Below are positions 26,413 to 35,072 of a DNA stretch of 64,000 nucleotides, piece by piece. Position 1 is the stretch's first letter. The number at the start of each line of letters is the position of its first letter. This DNA is from Symbiobacterium thermophilum (GTDB taxonomy: Bacteria > Bacillota > Sulfobacillia > DYFQ01). Where the stretch lies: the NCBI GenBank assembly GCA_020725105.1, contig DYFQ01000001.1:88069-152068 (forward strand), in the 5' to 3' direction. The position numbers and the translations under genes were made by a program. Below the pieces are notes generated by a model, which saw only the letters and a list, made by a program, of their open reading frames with translations, did not search any database and was not told where the DNA came from.

Positions 26413-28182
26413 TCACTTCCCCGCGCCGCGCGCGCCGGCCCCCGCCCGGTCGCGCTTCACCAGGGCGGCCCAGCCTTTCGTCACCTGGTCCAGTTCGTCG
26501 TCGGGCACGTCGAACACCAGCCCGTGGGGCGGCAGGGGCTCTTCCCGGAAGACCCGGGGCAAGCGGTCGTAGACCTCCGTGAGTCCGGCCCGGCGGTTGA
26601 ACTCGACCTCCCGGGCCAGCACCTCCCGGGCCTGGCGGAACAGGTCTTCCACGGTCACGCTGGTGCCCAGCCTGCCGTTGACCAGGTCCGCCAGGATCTC
26701 CAGGTTGTCCTTGACGGCGTTGTGGGCGAACACGCAGAGGCCCAGGCTGTCAAAGACCATGCAGTACTGCTGCATCTTGACGGAGGCCTCCCGCTGGCCT
26801 TCCGGCTTGTGGTGCTCCACGGCTTCCCGCATCGTCTGGCCGGCGGTGTGGTCGGCCCCCATGGCCGAGGTGGCGTAGGTCACGCCGAGCCCCTTGACGG
26901 CCCGCGGGTCGTAGGCGGAGATGGCCTGCCCCTTGACGGCGGGAACCCGCTTCACGCCGAGCACCCGGCCGGTGAGGGCCGCGCCGTGGCCCAGCAGCCG
27001 CCCCAGCACGGTACCCTGGAGAATCTCGCGGATCAGGCGCCGGGCGGCTTCGGCGTCGCCGAACTCCGCCAGCCCCGCTTCCATGGCGACACCCAGCGTG
27101 GCGCCGATCTCGATGGTGTCCAGGCCGCCCTCGTTGCACAGGCGGTTGATCCGGGCGATGTCGTCCAGGTCGCCGATGCCCAGGTTCGAGCCGCACAGGC
27201 CGATGGTCTCGTACTCCAGGGAGCGGACGATCTCGTTGCCGCACCGGTCGACGTAGACGTTGGAGGACCTGATGACGCAGCCGGGCATGCAGGGGTGGCT
27301 CGGGTCGCCGCCCCGTTTCAGGATGGTCTCGCGGAGGGCGGTAGCGTTTATCGCCTCGGCCCGGTCGAAGCTTCCCGAGGCGAAGTTGCAGGTGGGCAGG
27401 CCGCCCAGGTTGTTGACGACGTCCACCATGGCCGCCGTGCCGAACCTGGGGTAGGTCTCGGCCGTGGCGGGGGTGGTCCGCAGGTTGGATACGTACCGCT
27501 TCCGTCCGGCATGGTAGCGCTCCCGGTCGGCGAAGTCCACGCGCCGGCGGGAACCGGGGTCCACGATGAGGGCCTTCAGCCCCTTGGACCCCATGACCGC
27601 GCCCAGCCCGCCCCGGGCGGTGATGCGGGCCGGGACACCGTCCTTGTCGGTGTGCATGGCGCCGGCCGCGGGGAGCCGCATCTCCCCGGGGGTGCCGATC
27701 ACGGCGAAGGCGCAGTGGGCGCCGTGGGCCTCGTGGATCAGGGCGCCCGCCTCGTAGGTGGACTTGCCCCACCAGGCGCCGGCGTCGGCGATCTCCGCCG
27801 CCGGGCGGCCGCCGGGCCCCTCGAAGACCCTGACCGCCACCCGCCGGCCCTCGGGAGCCGCTCCCTCGACGACGACGGCCTTCACACCCAGCAGGGAGAG
27901 CTGATAGCCGACGGTGCCTCCGGCGTTGGACTCCTTGATCCCGCCCGTAAGCGGGCTCCTGGCGCCGAAGGACACCCGGTGGTTGGACGAGGCCGGCCCG
28001 CCGGACAAGAGCCCCGGGGCCACCACCAGCTTGTTGTCGGGTCCCAGCGGGTCGCAGGTGGGGTCGACCTCTTCGAAGACCAGGGTAGAGGTGAGCGCCC
28101 GGCCGCCCAGGAGGCGGTACCGCGTGGGGGCCTCCTGCGCCTTGACCGTCCCGGTTGAAAGGTTGACCCGTATGAATGTCAA
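26413..28182 (-). CDS. Aldehyde ferredoxin oxidoreductase family protein (AOR2)
   Basis: 589 residues from a TTG at 28182 behind GGAGGAGGA; the open frame continues upstream but without a ribosome site. N-terminal AOR features: FIRVNLSTGTVKAQE, LLGGRALTSTLVFEEV and GARSPLTGGIKESNAGG. The cluster region reads HPCMPGCVIRSSNVY and a distant cysteine is in LGLCVFAHN. In relatives I would expect HPGCVIRCSN, so the third cluster cysteine appears to be serine (codon TCC). GLGAVMGSKGLKALIV is normal. It is a tungsten pterin enzyme of unknown substrate, more YdhV-like than the AOR at 13970. A MoaD-like gene follows directly. Confidence 0.82.
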   Translation of the reverse strand: MTFIRVNLSTGTVKAQEAPTRYRLLGGRALTSTLVFEEVDPTCDPLGPDNKLVVAPGLLSGGPASSNHRVSFGARSPLTGGIKESNAGGTVGYQLSLLGVKAVVVEGAAPEGRRVAVRVFEGPGGRPAAEIADAGAWWGKSTYEAGALIHEAHGAHCAFAVIGTPGEMRLPAAGAMHTDKDGVPARITARGGLGAVMGSKGLKALIVDPGSRRRVDFADRERYHAGRKRYVSNLRTTPATAETYPRFGTAAMVDVVNNLGGLPTCNFASGSFDRAEAINATALRETILKRGGDPSHPCMPGCVIRSSNVYVDRCGNEIVRSLEYETIGLCGSNLGIGDLDDIARINRLCNEGGLDTIEIGATLGVAMEAGLAEFGDAEAARRLIREILQGTVLGRLLGHGAALTGRVLGVKRVPAVKGQAISAYDPRAVKGLGVTYATSAMGADHTAGQTMREAVEHHKPEGQREASVKMQQYCMVFDSLGLCVFAHNAVKDNLEILADLVNGRLGTSVTVEDLFRQAREVLAREVEFNRRAGLTEVYDRLPRVFREEPLPPHGLVFDVPDDELDQVTKGWAALVKRDRAGAGARGAGK

Positions 28183-28482
28183 TGCGGCTCCTCCTCCACG
28201 CTGAAAGGGCCAGTAGCTCCGTCGAAGCATGGAGTTCCGGCCGTCGGCGGGGATTCCCTCCCGTCCGGGCCCGCCGCGCGGGCCCGGAGCTTGTGGCGTC
28301 CCAGCCCGCGACGTCCCAGCCACATTGTGTTATGCGCCCGCGGGCGGGGACAGGGAGGGGGGGCCCCTCCGGTTACGAATGCTCTGAGATGGGCGCTTGA
28401 CCGGGCGTCCTCAGCGGAAGGACTGAAGGGGCTTTCGTGACGGGACGGTCGCACCATGGTGCGGCGAAGGAGGCTGAGCGAG
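28183..28482. other. Divergent intergenic region between AOR2 and an unknown gene
   Basis: 300 bases carrying two divergent promoters by position. A perfect 10-bp GC hairpin lies at 28264-28288. I looked for a molybdenum/tungsten cofactor riboswitch in the AOR2 leader but cannot establish one by eye. No coding frame is convincing. Confidence 0.45.
28264..28288. promoter_or_regulatory. 10-bp perfect hairpin in the AOR2 leader
   Basis: TCCGGGCCCG (28264-28273) pairs exactly with CGGGCCCGGA (28279-28288) around a five-base loop. It lies about 80 bases upstream of the AOR2 start on the minus strand, within its probable leader RNA. There is no T tract. It may be part of a regulatory leader. Confidence 0.45.
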
Positions 28483-29145
28483 GTGGCGGAGCCCAACGGT
28501 GAGCACTCTGCCGACGAAGCGGTCCGGATGATCACCTACGAGGACCTGGCCAATCTCTTGCTGGACCAGGCCGAGGAGGTGGGGCTTGAGCCCCTGGACG
28601 TGTCTCACCTGGTGGAGTGGCCGGCGGGCCGCCGGACCTTCACCATGTACTGCGTGCCCGAGGACTGGGACCCGCCCTTTGACATCGTTGCCGAGTTGCG
28701 CTTCTCCTACGAGGCCATGGACGTGGCGCTGTCCCATTACGGCCAGGAGGAGCTGTGCGCCATGTACCACGACCCGGGCGTGCCCTGTCCTCACCTGGGT
28801 ATTCCTCCGGACCTCACCATCGTGCTGGAGGTCAAGTACCAGTTCCAGCCGCCCGACGTCTACAGCGTGCCCGAGGTCACCGGGGAACTGCGGCGGCTGT
28901 TCCGCCAGCACATCCCCCACGACAACCAGCCCGAGATGAAGTTCGAGGTCTCCAGCCTCCCCGACGCCAGCCTCCAGGTGCACCAGGCCTATGCCTACTA
29001 CTGGTGGGAACTGCGGGAAGAGCTGTTCGAGGAGGAGCCGGACTTCACCGACGTCTTCCGGGAGATCCATGCCGTGATCGATGCCATCAAGGCCAGCGGG
29101 CTGATCGAGGGCCACCCCCGCGAGGACGAGCCTTTTCGCGGCTAG
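28483..29145 (+). CDS. Hypothetical protein
   Basis: 220 residues from a GTG at 28483, preferred over an ATG at 28456 because AAGGAGG (28467-28473) fits it. I do not recognise a family. The protein is acidic, soluble, without signal or membrane segment. It has a YEDLANLLLDQAEEVGLE opening, a beta-rich middle (RRTFTMYCVP, FDIVAELRFSYEAM, LTIVLEVKYQF) and a helical C-terminus (DVFREIHAVIDAIKASGLI). CPHLGIPPD and HDNQPEMKFEV are distinctive short segments. It is divergent from AOR2 and convergent with gamma-glutamyltransferase, so it has no informative operon. Confidence 0.7.
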   Translation: MAEPNGEHSADEAVRMITYEDLANLLLDQAEEVGLEPLDVSHLVEWPAGRRTFTMYCVPEDWDPPFDIVAELRFSYEAMDVALSHYGQEELCAMYHDPGVPCPHLGIPPDLTIVLEVKYQFQPPDVYSVPEVTGELRRLFRQHIPHDNQPEMKFEVSSLPDASLQVHQAYAYYWWELREELFEEEPDFTDVFREIHAVIDAIKASGLIEGHPREDEPFRG

Positions 29146-29206
29146 GAGCGGCCGTCGTGGCCGCTCCGCCTCGCCGAGGCCGGAGGCCCGGTGGCGCCGG
29201 CGGGCG

Positions 29207-30871
29207 TCACGCCCAGGCGACCCCGCCTTCGCCCCGCGGGTCGGAGCCGGCGTCCAGCCGCCGGCCGGCCCACGCGGAACCGGCTTCGCCCCCGGCGGGG
29301 GACTGGCCGACCGCGTCCCGCACCAGGATCAACTGGACCCGCCCGAAGCGGGAGTCGAAGCCGGCCGGGCTTGGCAGCACCCGGTGACCCCGTTCGGCCA
29401 GGGCGCGGGCGTGGCCCGAAGGCCAGCGGCCTTCCAGTTCCACGTGTTCCCCCTCGCAGTGAAGCCTGGGGAAGCTCACCGCCTCGGCAGCCGACATGCC
29501 GTGGTCGAGCACGTTCACGATGGCCTGGAGCACGCTGGTGATGATGGCGGTACCGCCCGGCGCGCCCACCACCATGGCCAGCCGGCCGTCCTTGAAGACC
29601 AGGGTGGGACACATTCCGGTTAGCCGCGCCTTGCCGGGGGCGATGGCGTTGGGTGTGCCGGGAATCGGGTTGGCCAGGGACAGGCAGTTGTTGTACATGA
29701 ATCCCAGGCCCGGTGTGACCACGCCCGAGCCGCGGCCCAGGGTGTGGGTGAGGCTGGCGGCGTGGCCCCCGGGGTCGACCACGCACAGGTGGGTGGTGGA
29801 GGGGGGGCCCGACGTCTGCCACTCGGGGTAGACCACCGGGAGCCCGTCGTCCAGGTGCTGGCGCCACTGATGGGCCCGCTCCCGGGAGAGGAGCCTGATG
29901 ACGGGGACCTCGACGAAGGCCGGATCGCCCACGTACCACTCGCGGTCGGCGAAGGCGGCCCGCATGGCCCCGGCCAGCAGGTGAAGGGTCTGGGGGTCGT
30001 ACGGATCCAGCGGGCGCAGGTCGTAGGTGGCCAGGATGTTCAGCGCCTGCAGGAGGGTGAGGCCGCCCCCCGGCGGGACGACGGTGTAGATGGTGTAGCC
30101 GCGGTAGGTGCCACGCAGCGGCTGCCCTTCGACCGGCCGGTAGCCGGCCAGATCTTCGGCGGTGACCAGGCCTCCCTTGGCGGCCAGGTCGGCGGCCATG
30201 GTCGCGGCGATGGTCCCCCGGTAAAAGGCCTCGGCGCCCTCCCGGGCCAGGGTGCGCAGGGTCCGGGCCAGGTCGGGGTTGGGCACCCGCTCGCCGATGT
30301 ACGGAAAGTTGCCGTCGGACTTGCCGAACAGGCGGGCCGACTCCGGAGTGGCGCGCATCCGCTCGGGTCCCGACCGCACGCCGGGTTCAGGCGAAGGGGC
30401 CGTCCAGGCGCGCCAGACGGAGGGGCTGACGACGAACCCCTCCTCCGCCGTGGCAACGGCCGGTTGCAGGCACCGGGCCCAGGGCAGTCGGCCGTACTTC
30501 TGATGCGCGTGCCACAGGCCGGCCACAGTGCCCGGGGTCATGATGGAAGCGTAGCCGACGTCGTTGGCCCCGCCCTCCACCAGGTACTGCCCCCACATCC
30601 GGGTCCGGCCGGTGATCCGGTCGAGCCACAGGTCGGGCCGGGCCAGGCTGCCGGCCCTGGCGTGGAAGTGGACCTCCACCGGGTCGCCCCCGAGCCACAG
30701 CACCAGCTGGCCCATGCCTCCGGGGCTGCACATCTGGGGGTCCACCACCATCTGCACGAAGGCGGCGGTCACCGCAGCGTCGATGGCGTTCCCGCCTTCT
30801 CTCAGGCACACGGCCCCCGCCTCGGCGGCGGGCGGCTGGGGACAGACGACCAGGCCTGGCCAGTTGGCCAC
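29207..30871 (-). CDS. ggt: Gamma-glutamyltransferase
   Basis: 554 residues. Family signatures are GNAIDAAVTAAFVQMVVDPQ near the N-terminus, VPGTVAGL-like TPGTVAGLWHAHQKYG, GLVTAEDLAGYRPVEG and the autoproteolytic centre PPSTTHLCVVDPGG, where the threonine becomes the nucleophile of the mature small subunit, then PGKARLTGMCPTL and GAPGGTAIITSVLQ. It cleaves gamma-glutamyl bonds in glutathione or poly-glutamyl compounds. No clear signal peptide precedes VANWPGLVVC, so it is probably cytoplasmic. The GTG start is preceded by GGGAGGAGAG and lies inside the end of the MoaD-like gene. Confidence 0.88.
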   Translation of the reverse strand: MANWPGLVVCPQPPAAEAGAVCLREGGNAIDAAVTAAFVQMVVDPQMCSPGGMGQLVLWLGGDPVEVHFHARAGSLARPDLWLDRITGRTRMWGQYLVEGGANDVGYASIMTPGTVAGLWHAHQKYGRLPWARCLQPAVATAEEGFVVSPSVWRAWTAPSPEPGVRSGPERMRATPESARLFGKSDGNFPYIGERVPNPDLARTLRTLAREGAEAFYRGTIAATMAADLAAKGGLVTAEDLAGYRPVEGQPLRGTYRGYTIYTVVPPGGGLTLLQALNILATYDLRPLDPYDPQTLHLLAGAMRAAFADREWYVGDPAFVEVPVIRLLSRERAHQWRQHLDDGLPVVYPEWQTSGPPSTTHLCVVDPGGHAASLTHTLGRGSGVVTPGLGFMYNNCLSLANPIPGTPNAIAPGKARLTGMCPTLVFKDGRLAMVVGAPGGTAIITSVLQAIVNVLDHGMSAAEAVSFPRLHCEGEHVELEGRWPSGHARALAERGHRVLPSPAGFDSRFGRVQLILVRDAVGQSPAGGEAGSAWAGRRLDAGSDPRGEGGVAWA

Positions 30872-31245
30872 GGAGCTCTCCTCCCTTGTCGCCTTCCCGG
30901 GCGATACGGGCCCGGAGCCGGGCGATTCCGGCCCCGGCGCGCATCGTCATCCGGCAAGGAGTGCATCGAGTACAGGCGCCCTTGGGCCGGCGGGGCGGCG
31001 GCCGCCCCGCCCGACACGGGCGGGATGAGCGCCACCTCGTCGCCGTCCTCGAGGGTCCGGTCCGCCGGGGCGTAGTCACCGTTGACGGCATAGACGGCCC
31101 GCGGCCCGTCTCGCAGCCGCGGGTGGCGTTGGGCCAGCAGCGTGGCCAGGTCGGCGACGGTCGAGCCCGGCGGAAGTTCCACCTCGTCCCAGGCCCGCCC
31201 TGCCAGGTCTTTCAGGGCGGCGAACAGTCTGACCCGCACGCGCAT
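30802..31245 (-). CDS. MoaD-family protein with long C-terminal extension
   Basis: 147 residues from an ATG at 31245 behind GGGAGG. The first 82 are a textbook MoaD: MRVRVRLFAALKDLAGRAWD, LPPGSTVADLATLLAQRHPR and DGDEVALIPPVSGG. A normal MoaD ends at this GG. Here the frame continues for about 65 low-complexity residues rich in P, A and R, overlapping the start of ggt by 70 bases. The tail could be an artefact of a lost stop codon or of a decayed partner. If functional, it would need cleavage after GG for sulfur transfer in molybdopterin synthesis. Confidence 0.7.
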   Translation of the reverse strand: MRVRVRLFAALKDLAGRAWDEVELPPGSTVADLATLLAQRHPRLRDGPRAVYAVNGDYAPADRTLEDGDEVALIPPVSGGAAAAPPAQGRLYSMHSLPDDDARRGRNRPAPGPYRPGRRQGRRAPWPTGQAWSSVPSRPPPRRGPCA

Positions 31246-31278
31246 TCGGCTCAATCCTCCCGTGTCGGGGCCTTTCAC

Positions 31279-31971
31279 CTACCGGCCCGCCAGCACCGGC
31301 AACTCGGTCCCGACCCCCTGCTGGCGCGCCTTGCGGACCGCCAGCGCGGCGGCGGCCACGTCTTCCAGGCCCAGGCCCAGCGAGTTGAAGAGGGTGATGT
31401 CCCGCTCCGAGCGGCGGCCCGCCGCCTTGCCGGCCACCACGGCGCCCAGTTTTACCACGGCCTCCCAGGCCAGGACGCCTTCTTGGACCGGAAAGAGGAG
31501 GTCCCCCGACTCCAGTCTGGACTGTTCCAGGGAGTCGGTGACCACCAGGTCGGCCCGGCGAACGGCCTCGGAGTCCACCTCCCGCCGGTCGGCCCGGTTG
31601 GAGCCGATGGCGTCACGTGGACGCCCGCCGGAAGCCACTCGCCCACACGGGGTCCCGGGCCGTGGTGGCGGTGACCACCACGTCGGCACCCTCCACCGCC
31701 TCCCGGGCGCCGGCCACCGGCCTGACAGAAATCCTCAGCCGGGACTCCATCCGCCGGGCAAAGGCCGTCCGGCGGTCAGGGAAGCCCAGGCCGTCTCCGG
31801 CCACTCCGGCGCCCATCAGGTGAAGCAGCGCTCCGGGGACCTGGGCACGCCGGCGGGGCAGGTCTCGGCCGCGCCCTCGCCGTGCTTCCGGAAGGCACCC
31901 TCCACGGCGGCGATGACCTCGTCCATGGAGAGCAGTCTCTCTACCTCGCCCTCGGTAAGATACAGGGCCAC
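31279..31971 (-). pseudogene. Ornithine cyclodeaminase/mu-crystallin family, decayed
   Basis: A good start (GTG at 31971 behind GGGGAGGTGG) gives VALYLTEGEVERLLSMDEVI and AAVEGAFRKHGEGAAE. The frame then shifts near 31857 to ALLHLMGAGVAGDGLGF. Next comes an abrupt loss of about 70-80 residues, including the Rossmann GxGxQA loop, before ARRMESRLRISV and VEGADVVVTATTARDPVW. Two further single-base losses (near 31630 and 31610) precede the intact C-terminus ADLVVTDSLEQSRLESGDLL to LGLGLEDVAAAALAVRKA. The intact family converts ornithine to proline or reduces imino acids. This copy cannot make an active enzyme. Confidence 0.8.
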
Positions 31972-32051
31972 CGGCCCACCTCCCCGGTGAAAGGGTACCC
32001 ACGGCCTTGCCGGCATGGAATTGGCGGGGACAGAGCCGGGTCCCTCCCCGC

Positions 32052-32816
32052 TCAAGCTTGGCGCCTGGCACTCTCGGCCAGCCGCTCGGCCGCCCGGCGG
32101 AAGGCGGCTCCCGCCGGGGAGGACGGGGCGGCCGCGGCGGGAACGCCGCGGGCCAGGGCCTGAACCATGGCATCGTCCTCAGGGATGACGCCCAGCACCT
32201 TCACGCCCAGCAGGGCGGTGAGGTCGTCGGGGCGGTCAAGCCCCGGAGCCGGCCCGGGCCGGTAGCGATTGAAAAGCAGCCAGAGTTGACCGTCGTCGAA
32301 CCCCGCCTCAGCCCGCAGCGCGCCCAGCACCCGGTCGGCGGACCGGACGGCCCCGGCGCCCGGCGCCAGGACCACGATGGCTTGCCGGGCTCCGGCGGCG
32401 GCCAGGCGTAACCCGTTCTCGAGGCCCGCCGGGCAATCGACCAGGACGAAATCAAACCGCTCGGCCAGGTCCGGCCAGAGCGCCCGGGCAGCCGCCGGGT
32501 CAAGATCAGGCCGGGCCGGCAACCCCACGGGGAGACCGGGCAACAGGGCCAGGCCCGGCCAGCGGGGGTGGGGGACCAGGGCCTCCTCGGCCGGCACCCG
32601 GCCGGCCAGAACGGCGGCCAGCCCGGAACCGACCCCGGCTTCCAGCCCCAGGATCAGGTCAAGGCTGGGCAGCGCCAGGTCGCCGTCGACGGCCGCCACC
32701 CGGTAACCCTGCTGGACCAGGGAGACCGCGAGGTTGCCGACGCTGACCGACTTGCCGACGCCGCCCCGGCCGGAGACGACGGCCACCACCAGCCCGTGCC
32801 GGCCACGGTCGCCCAC
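32052..32816 (-). CDS. MinD/ParA-like P-loop ATPase
   Basis: 254 residues. The deviant Walker A is SGRGGVGKSVSVGNLAVSL at about residues 15-33, where the usual signature lysine of KGGxGK is arginine. Switch regions are AAVDGDLALPSLDLILGLEA and FVLVDCPAGLENG. The C-terminus lacks an obvious amphipathic MinD membrane helix. Family members position division sites, flagella, chromosomes or other cargo, or regulate through ATP-driven dimers. The GTG start follows AAGGAGGTG. It lies 60 bases after a zinc-ribbon membrane protein on the same strand, a likely partner. It is probably not the main MinD, as no minC or minE is near. Confidence 0.8.
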   Translation of the reverse strand: MGDRGRHGLVVAVVSGRGGVGKSVSVGNLAVSLVQQGYRVAAVDGDLALPSLDLILGLEAGVGSGLAAVLAGRVPAEEALVPHPRWPGLALLPGLPVGLPARPDLDPAAARALWPDLAERFDFVLVDCPAGLENGLRLAAAGARQAIVVLAPGAGAVRSADRVLGALRAEAGFDDGQLWLLFNRYRPGPAPGLDRPDDLTALLGVKVLGVIPEDDAMVQALARGVPAAAAPSSPAGAAFRRAAERLAESARRQA

Positions 32817-32876
32817 GGCGCACCTCCTTCAAGGTGGGGCGTTAGGCGCGGCGGGACGGCAATCCTGTCGGCCGGG

Positions 32877-33857
32877 TTACCGGGCGCCGCAGGCCGGGCA
32901 GTAACCGGCGCCGACGGGCCGCGGTCGCCCACAGGCGCCGCACGGGGCGGACAGGGCGGAACCGCAGTCCGGGCAGTAGGCCCAGGCGGCGGGCGACAGG
33001 GCCGCCGGTCGGGGAAAGCCGCACTGCGGGCACTGACCCCGCCGCAGACGGACGCGGGCGATCCGCTCCGGGGCCGCCAGGTACCGGCGAACCGCCACCA
33101 GGCCGGCGGCCGTCGCCGCCGTCCCGGCGACGGACACGCCCAGTTGCGTGAAGCCGCGCAGCCAGTGCCAGCCGTACATGCCGACCAGGGCGGCCAGCTG
33201 GATCGTGGCAAAGGCCAGCCCGGCGGTGCCCAGGATCAGGTAACGACTCTGGCGTCGCCTCAGTCGCTGCCAGACGGCGAAGCTGGCGGCAAAGACCGGT
33301 AGCGCGTAGCCGAACCGGAGGGCCAGGAGCGCCAGTTCGCGCCGCCGCCGGGCCTGATCGTAGGCCGCCTGAAACAGGGCCTGGCGCTGGCGATAGGTCG
33401 CTTCCGGTTCCGACAGGGCTTCCCTGGCCCGGTCCCGGACGGCGGCGGCCGCGTCCCGGTTGGTCTCCGCTTGCAGCAGGCTCTCGCGGGCCGCCTCGAA
33501 CTCCCGGCGTCTGACCGGGTCGTCGACGCCCCGGTCGAGGACGGTGCGGTACTCTTCCCGGCGAAACTCGTACGCCCGGCGGAGTTCCTCCACCCGGGCC
33601 GCACGCTCCGCCAGGACGGACTCGGCATGCCACAGGCTATTCTCGGCCTGGCGGTAGGCTTTCTCGGCCTCGGGCAGTCCGAACCGATCGGCCAGAACCT
33701 GGTAATCGGGGGGCCGGGGAATGGCCGACAGCCGGGCCAGGACCCAGAGGCCGCCCAGCAGCATGAACACGACCATGCCCGCGGCCAGCACCTTCTCGGC
33801 CCGCGAGGACTCGGTAAGGGTGACTTCATCGGCGTCAACGGCGTAACCCGGCTCCAC
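32877..33857 (-). CDS. Coiled-coil membrane protein with C-terminal zinc ribbons
   Basis: 326 residues from a GTG at 33857 behind AGGGAGGG. Layout: a transmembrane helix near residues 23-42 (VLAAGMVVFMLLGGLWVLA), a charged helical coiled coil at about 55-185 (ENSLWHAESVLAERAARVEE, AARESLLQAETNRDAAAAVR), three more membrane helices at about 190-280, then paired zinc ribbons CPQCG, CPDCG, CGACG, CPACG at 285-326. No enzyme motif. I know no named family for the whole arrangement. Next to a MinD-like ATPase, it could be a membrane-bound scaffold or sensor. Function unknown. Confidence 0.75.
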   Translation of the reverse strand: MEPGYAVDADEVTLTESSRAEKVLAAGMVVFMLLGGLWVLARLSAIPRPPDYQVLADRFGLPEAEKAYRQAENSLWHAESVLAERAARVEELRRAYEFRREEYRTVLDRGVDDPVRRREFEAARESLLQAETNRDAAAAVRDRAREALSEPEATYRQRQALFQAAYDQARRRRELALLALRFGYALPVFAASFAVWQRLRRRQSRYLILGTAGLAFATIQLAALVGMYGWHWLRGFTQLGVSVAGTAATAAGLVAVRRYLAAPERIARVRLRRGQCPQCGFPRPAALSPAAWAYCPDCGSALSAPCGACGRPRPVGAGYCPACGAR

Positions 33858-34216
33858 CAGAAACCCTCCCTGGCCAGCCGAAAGAGCGTTCTTCGCGCCC
33901 GACCGGTAACCTCCCACCCGTATCGACCACCGGCCCGGCCTGAAAGTTCCCGCCGCGGGACCCTGGTCCTGGTTGGCAGCGGGGGCGGCGGCGAACAGGT
34001 CCAGGCCGTCGGGCCGGAACGGGCCGGGTCGCCGACGCAGACACCCTCCCGGTCCTAGCTGGCAGGGAAAATGTCAAAGGCGTCGAATCACCCGGCTTAC
34101 CATCGGCCAGTGGGTGGGCGACCTGCCCCGGCTGAACCGGTTGCGCTATATTGACCAATGGGAGGAGCCGCGAGTTCCCCGCTGTCACCGGAACTCGTGG
34201 CGGAGGGAGCGACCCG
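33858..34216. other. Divergent intergenic region
   Basis: About 360 bases between the zinc-ribbon membrane protein (-) and the PIG-L deacetylase (+). No coding frame is convincing and no recognisable gene fragment was found. The stretch TTGCGCTATATTGACC around 34141-34156 is the most AT-rich part and may hold the plus-strand promoter. Confidence 0.4.
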
Positions 34217-35065
34217 TTGAGTCCTGAACTGGTGGCCTTCGCGGCGGTCGCCGCCGGTATGCTGGGCGTTCGATGGATCGGCAGCCGGCGAGGCAGGCGT
34301 GGCCTGGAAGCTGCCCGCCTGGACCATGGTTCGCCCGACCCGGTGGTGCTGGCCGTCGGCGCCCATCCCGACGATCTCGAGTTCTACGCCGGGGGGAGCC
34401 TGCGCCTGCTGTCCCTCAGCGGCGCCCGGGTGGTGACCGTGGTGGCCACCGACGGCGAAAAAGGCGGCTCCCTTCCGGACCTGGCCGACGTGCGCCGCCG
34501 GGAGCAGGAGGCCGCGGCCGCCATCCTGGGCCTGTCGGACGTGATCTTCTTGGGCCTGCCCGACCGGGGCCTCGCCCGGGTCCAGGAAGACCTGGAAGCC
34601 GCCCTGCACGCGGTGTGGGAGCGGGTTCACCCGGCGGTCGTTTTCAGCTTCGACCCGGTCGCGCCCCAGCCGCCCTACGTGCACCCGGACCACCAGGCGC
34701 TCGGCCGGGCGGTCCTGCGGGTGGCGGCGGCCCGGGCTTCGGCGGGCGAGCCGCCGGCCAGGCTGTATCTCTTTCACACCCGACGGCCCAACGCGGCGGT
34801 GGACGTGGAATCGGTCTTCGACGAGAAGCTGGCCGCCTTCCGGGCCCACGCGAGCCAGATGACCCGGCTTGAGTGGCTGGTGGGGCCCGTGATCAGGCGG
34901 ACCGCGCGGCTCAACGGGCGCCGGGCCGGCTTCCGCTGGGCGGAGGCGTTTTTCGTCTGCGCCGCGGGGGACCCCGCCGTCTGGTTCCGGCGGCAGTCGC
35001 GCCGGCCGGCCGTCCGGCGGCTGCCGGGCCTTCGCTGGCCCCGCACCGGGCGCGGGGCCGCCTGA
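34217..35065 (+). CDS. PIG-L/LmbE family deacetylase
   Basis: 282 residues from a TTG at 34217, chosen for GGAGGG at 34202-34207. A short N-terminal hydrophobic helix (LVAFAAVAAGMLGVRWIG) suggests membrane tethering. The zinc motif AHPDDLEFYAGGSL and the later HPDHQALGRAVLRV are the defining features of LmbE-like N-acetylglucosaminyl deacetylases (BshB/MshB, PIG-L). VVATDGEKGGSLPDLADVRR is also typical. It may act in a low-molecular-weight thiol such as bacillithiol, or on cell-surface sugars. It stands alone; the following genes are on the opposite strand. Confidence 0.85.
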   Translation: MSPELVAFAAVAAGMLGVRWIGSRRGRRGLEAARLDHGSPDPVVLAVGAHPDDLEFYAGGSLRLLSLSGARVVTVVATDGEKGGSLPDLADVRRREQEAAAAILGLSDVIFLGLPDRGLARVQEDLEAALHAVWERVHPAVVFSFDPVAPQPPYVHPDHQALGRAVLRVAAARASAGEPPARLYLFHTRRPNAAVDVESVFDEKLAAFRAHASQMTRLEWLVGPVIRRTARLNGRRAGFRWAEAFFVCAAGDPAVWFRRQSRRPAVRRLPGLRWPRTGRGAA

Positions 35066-35072
35066 AGCGCCC

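Noticed and set aside
28183-28482. A molybdenum/tungsten cofactor riboswitch in the AOR2 leader
   Set aside because: A hairpin exists, but the expected multi-stem consensus could not be recognised by eye. A covariance-model search would decide it.
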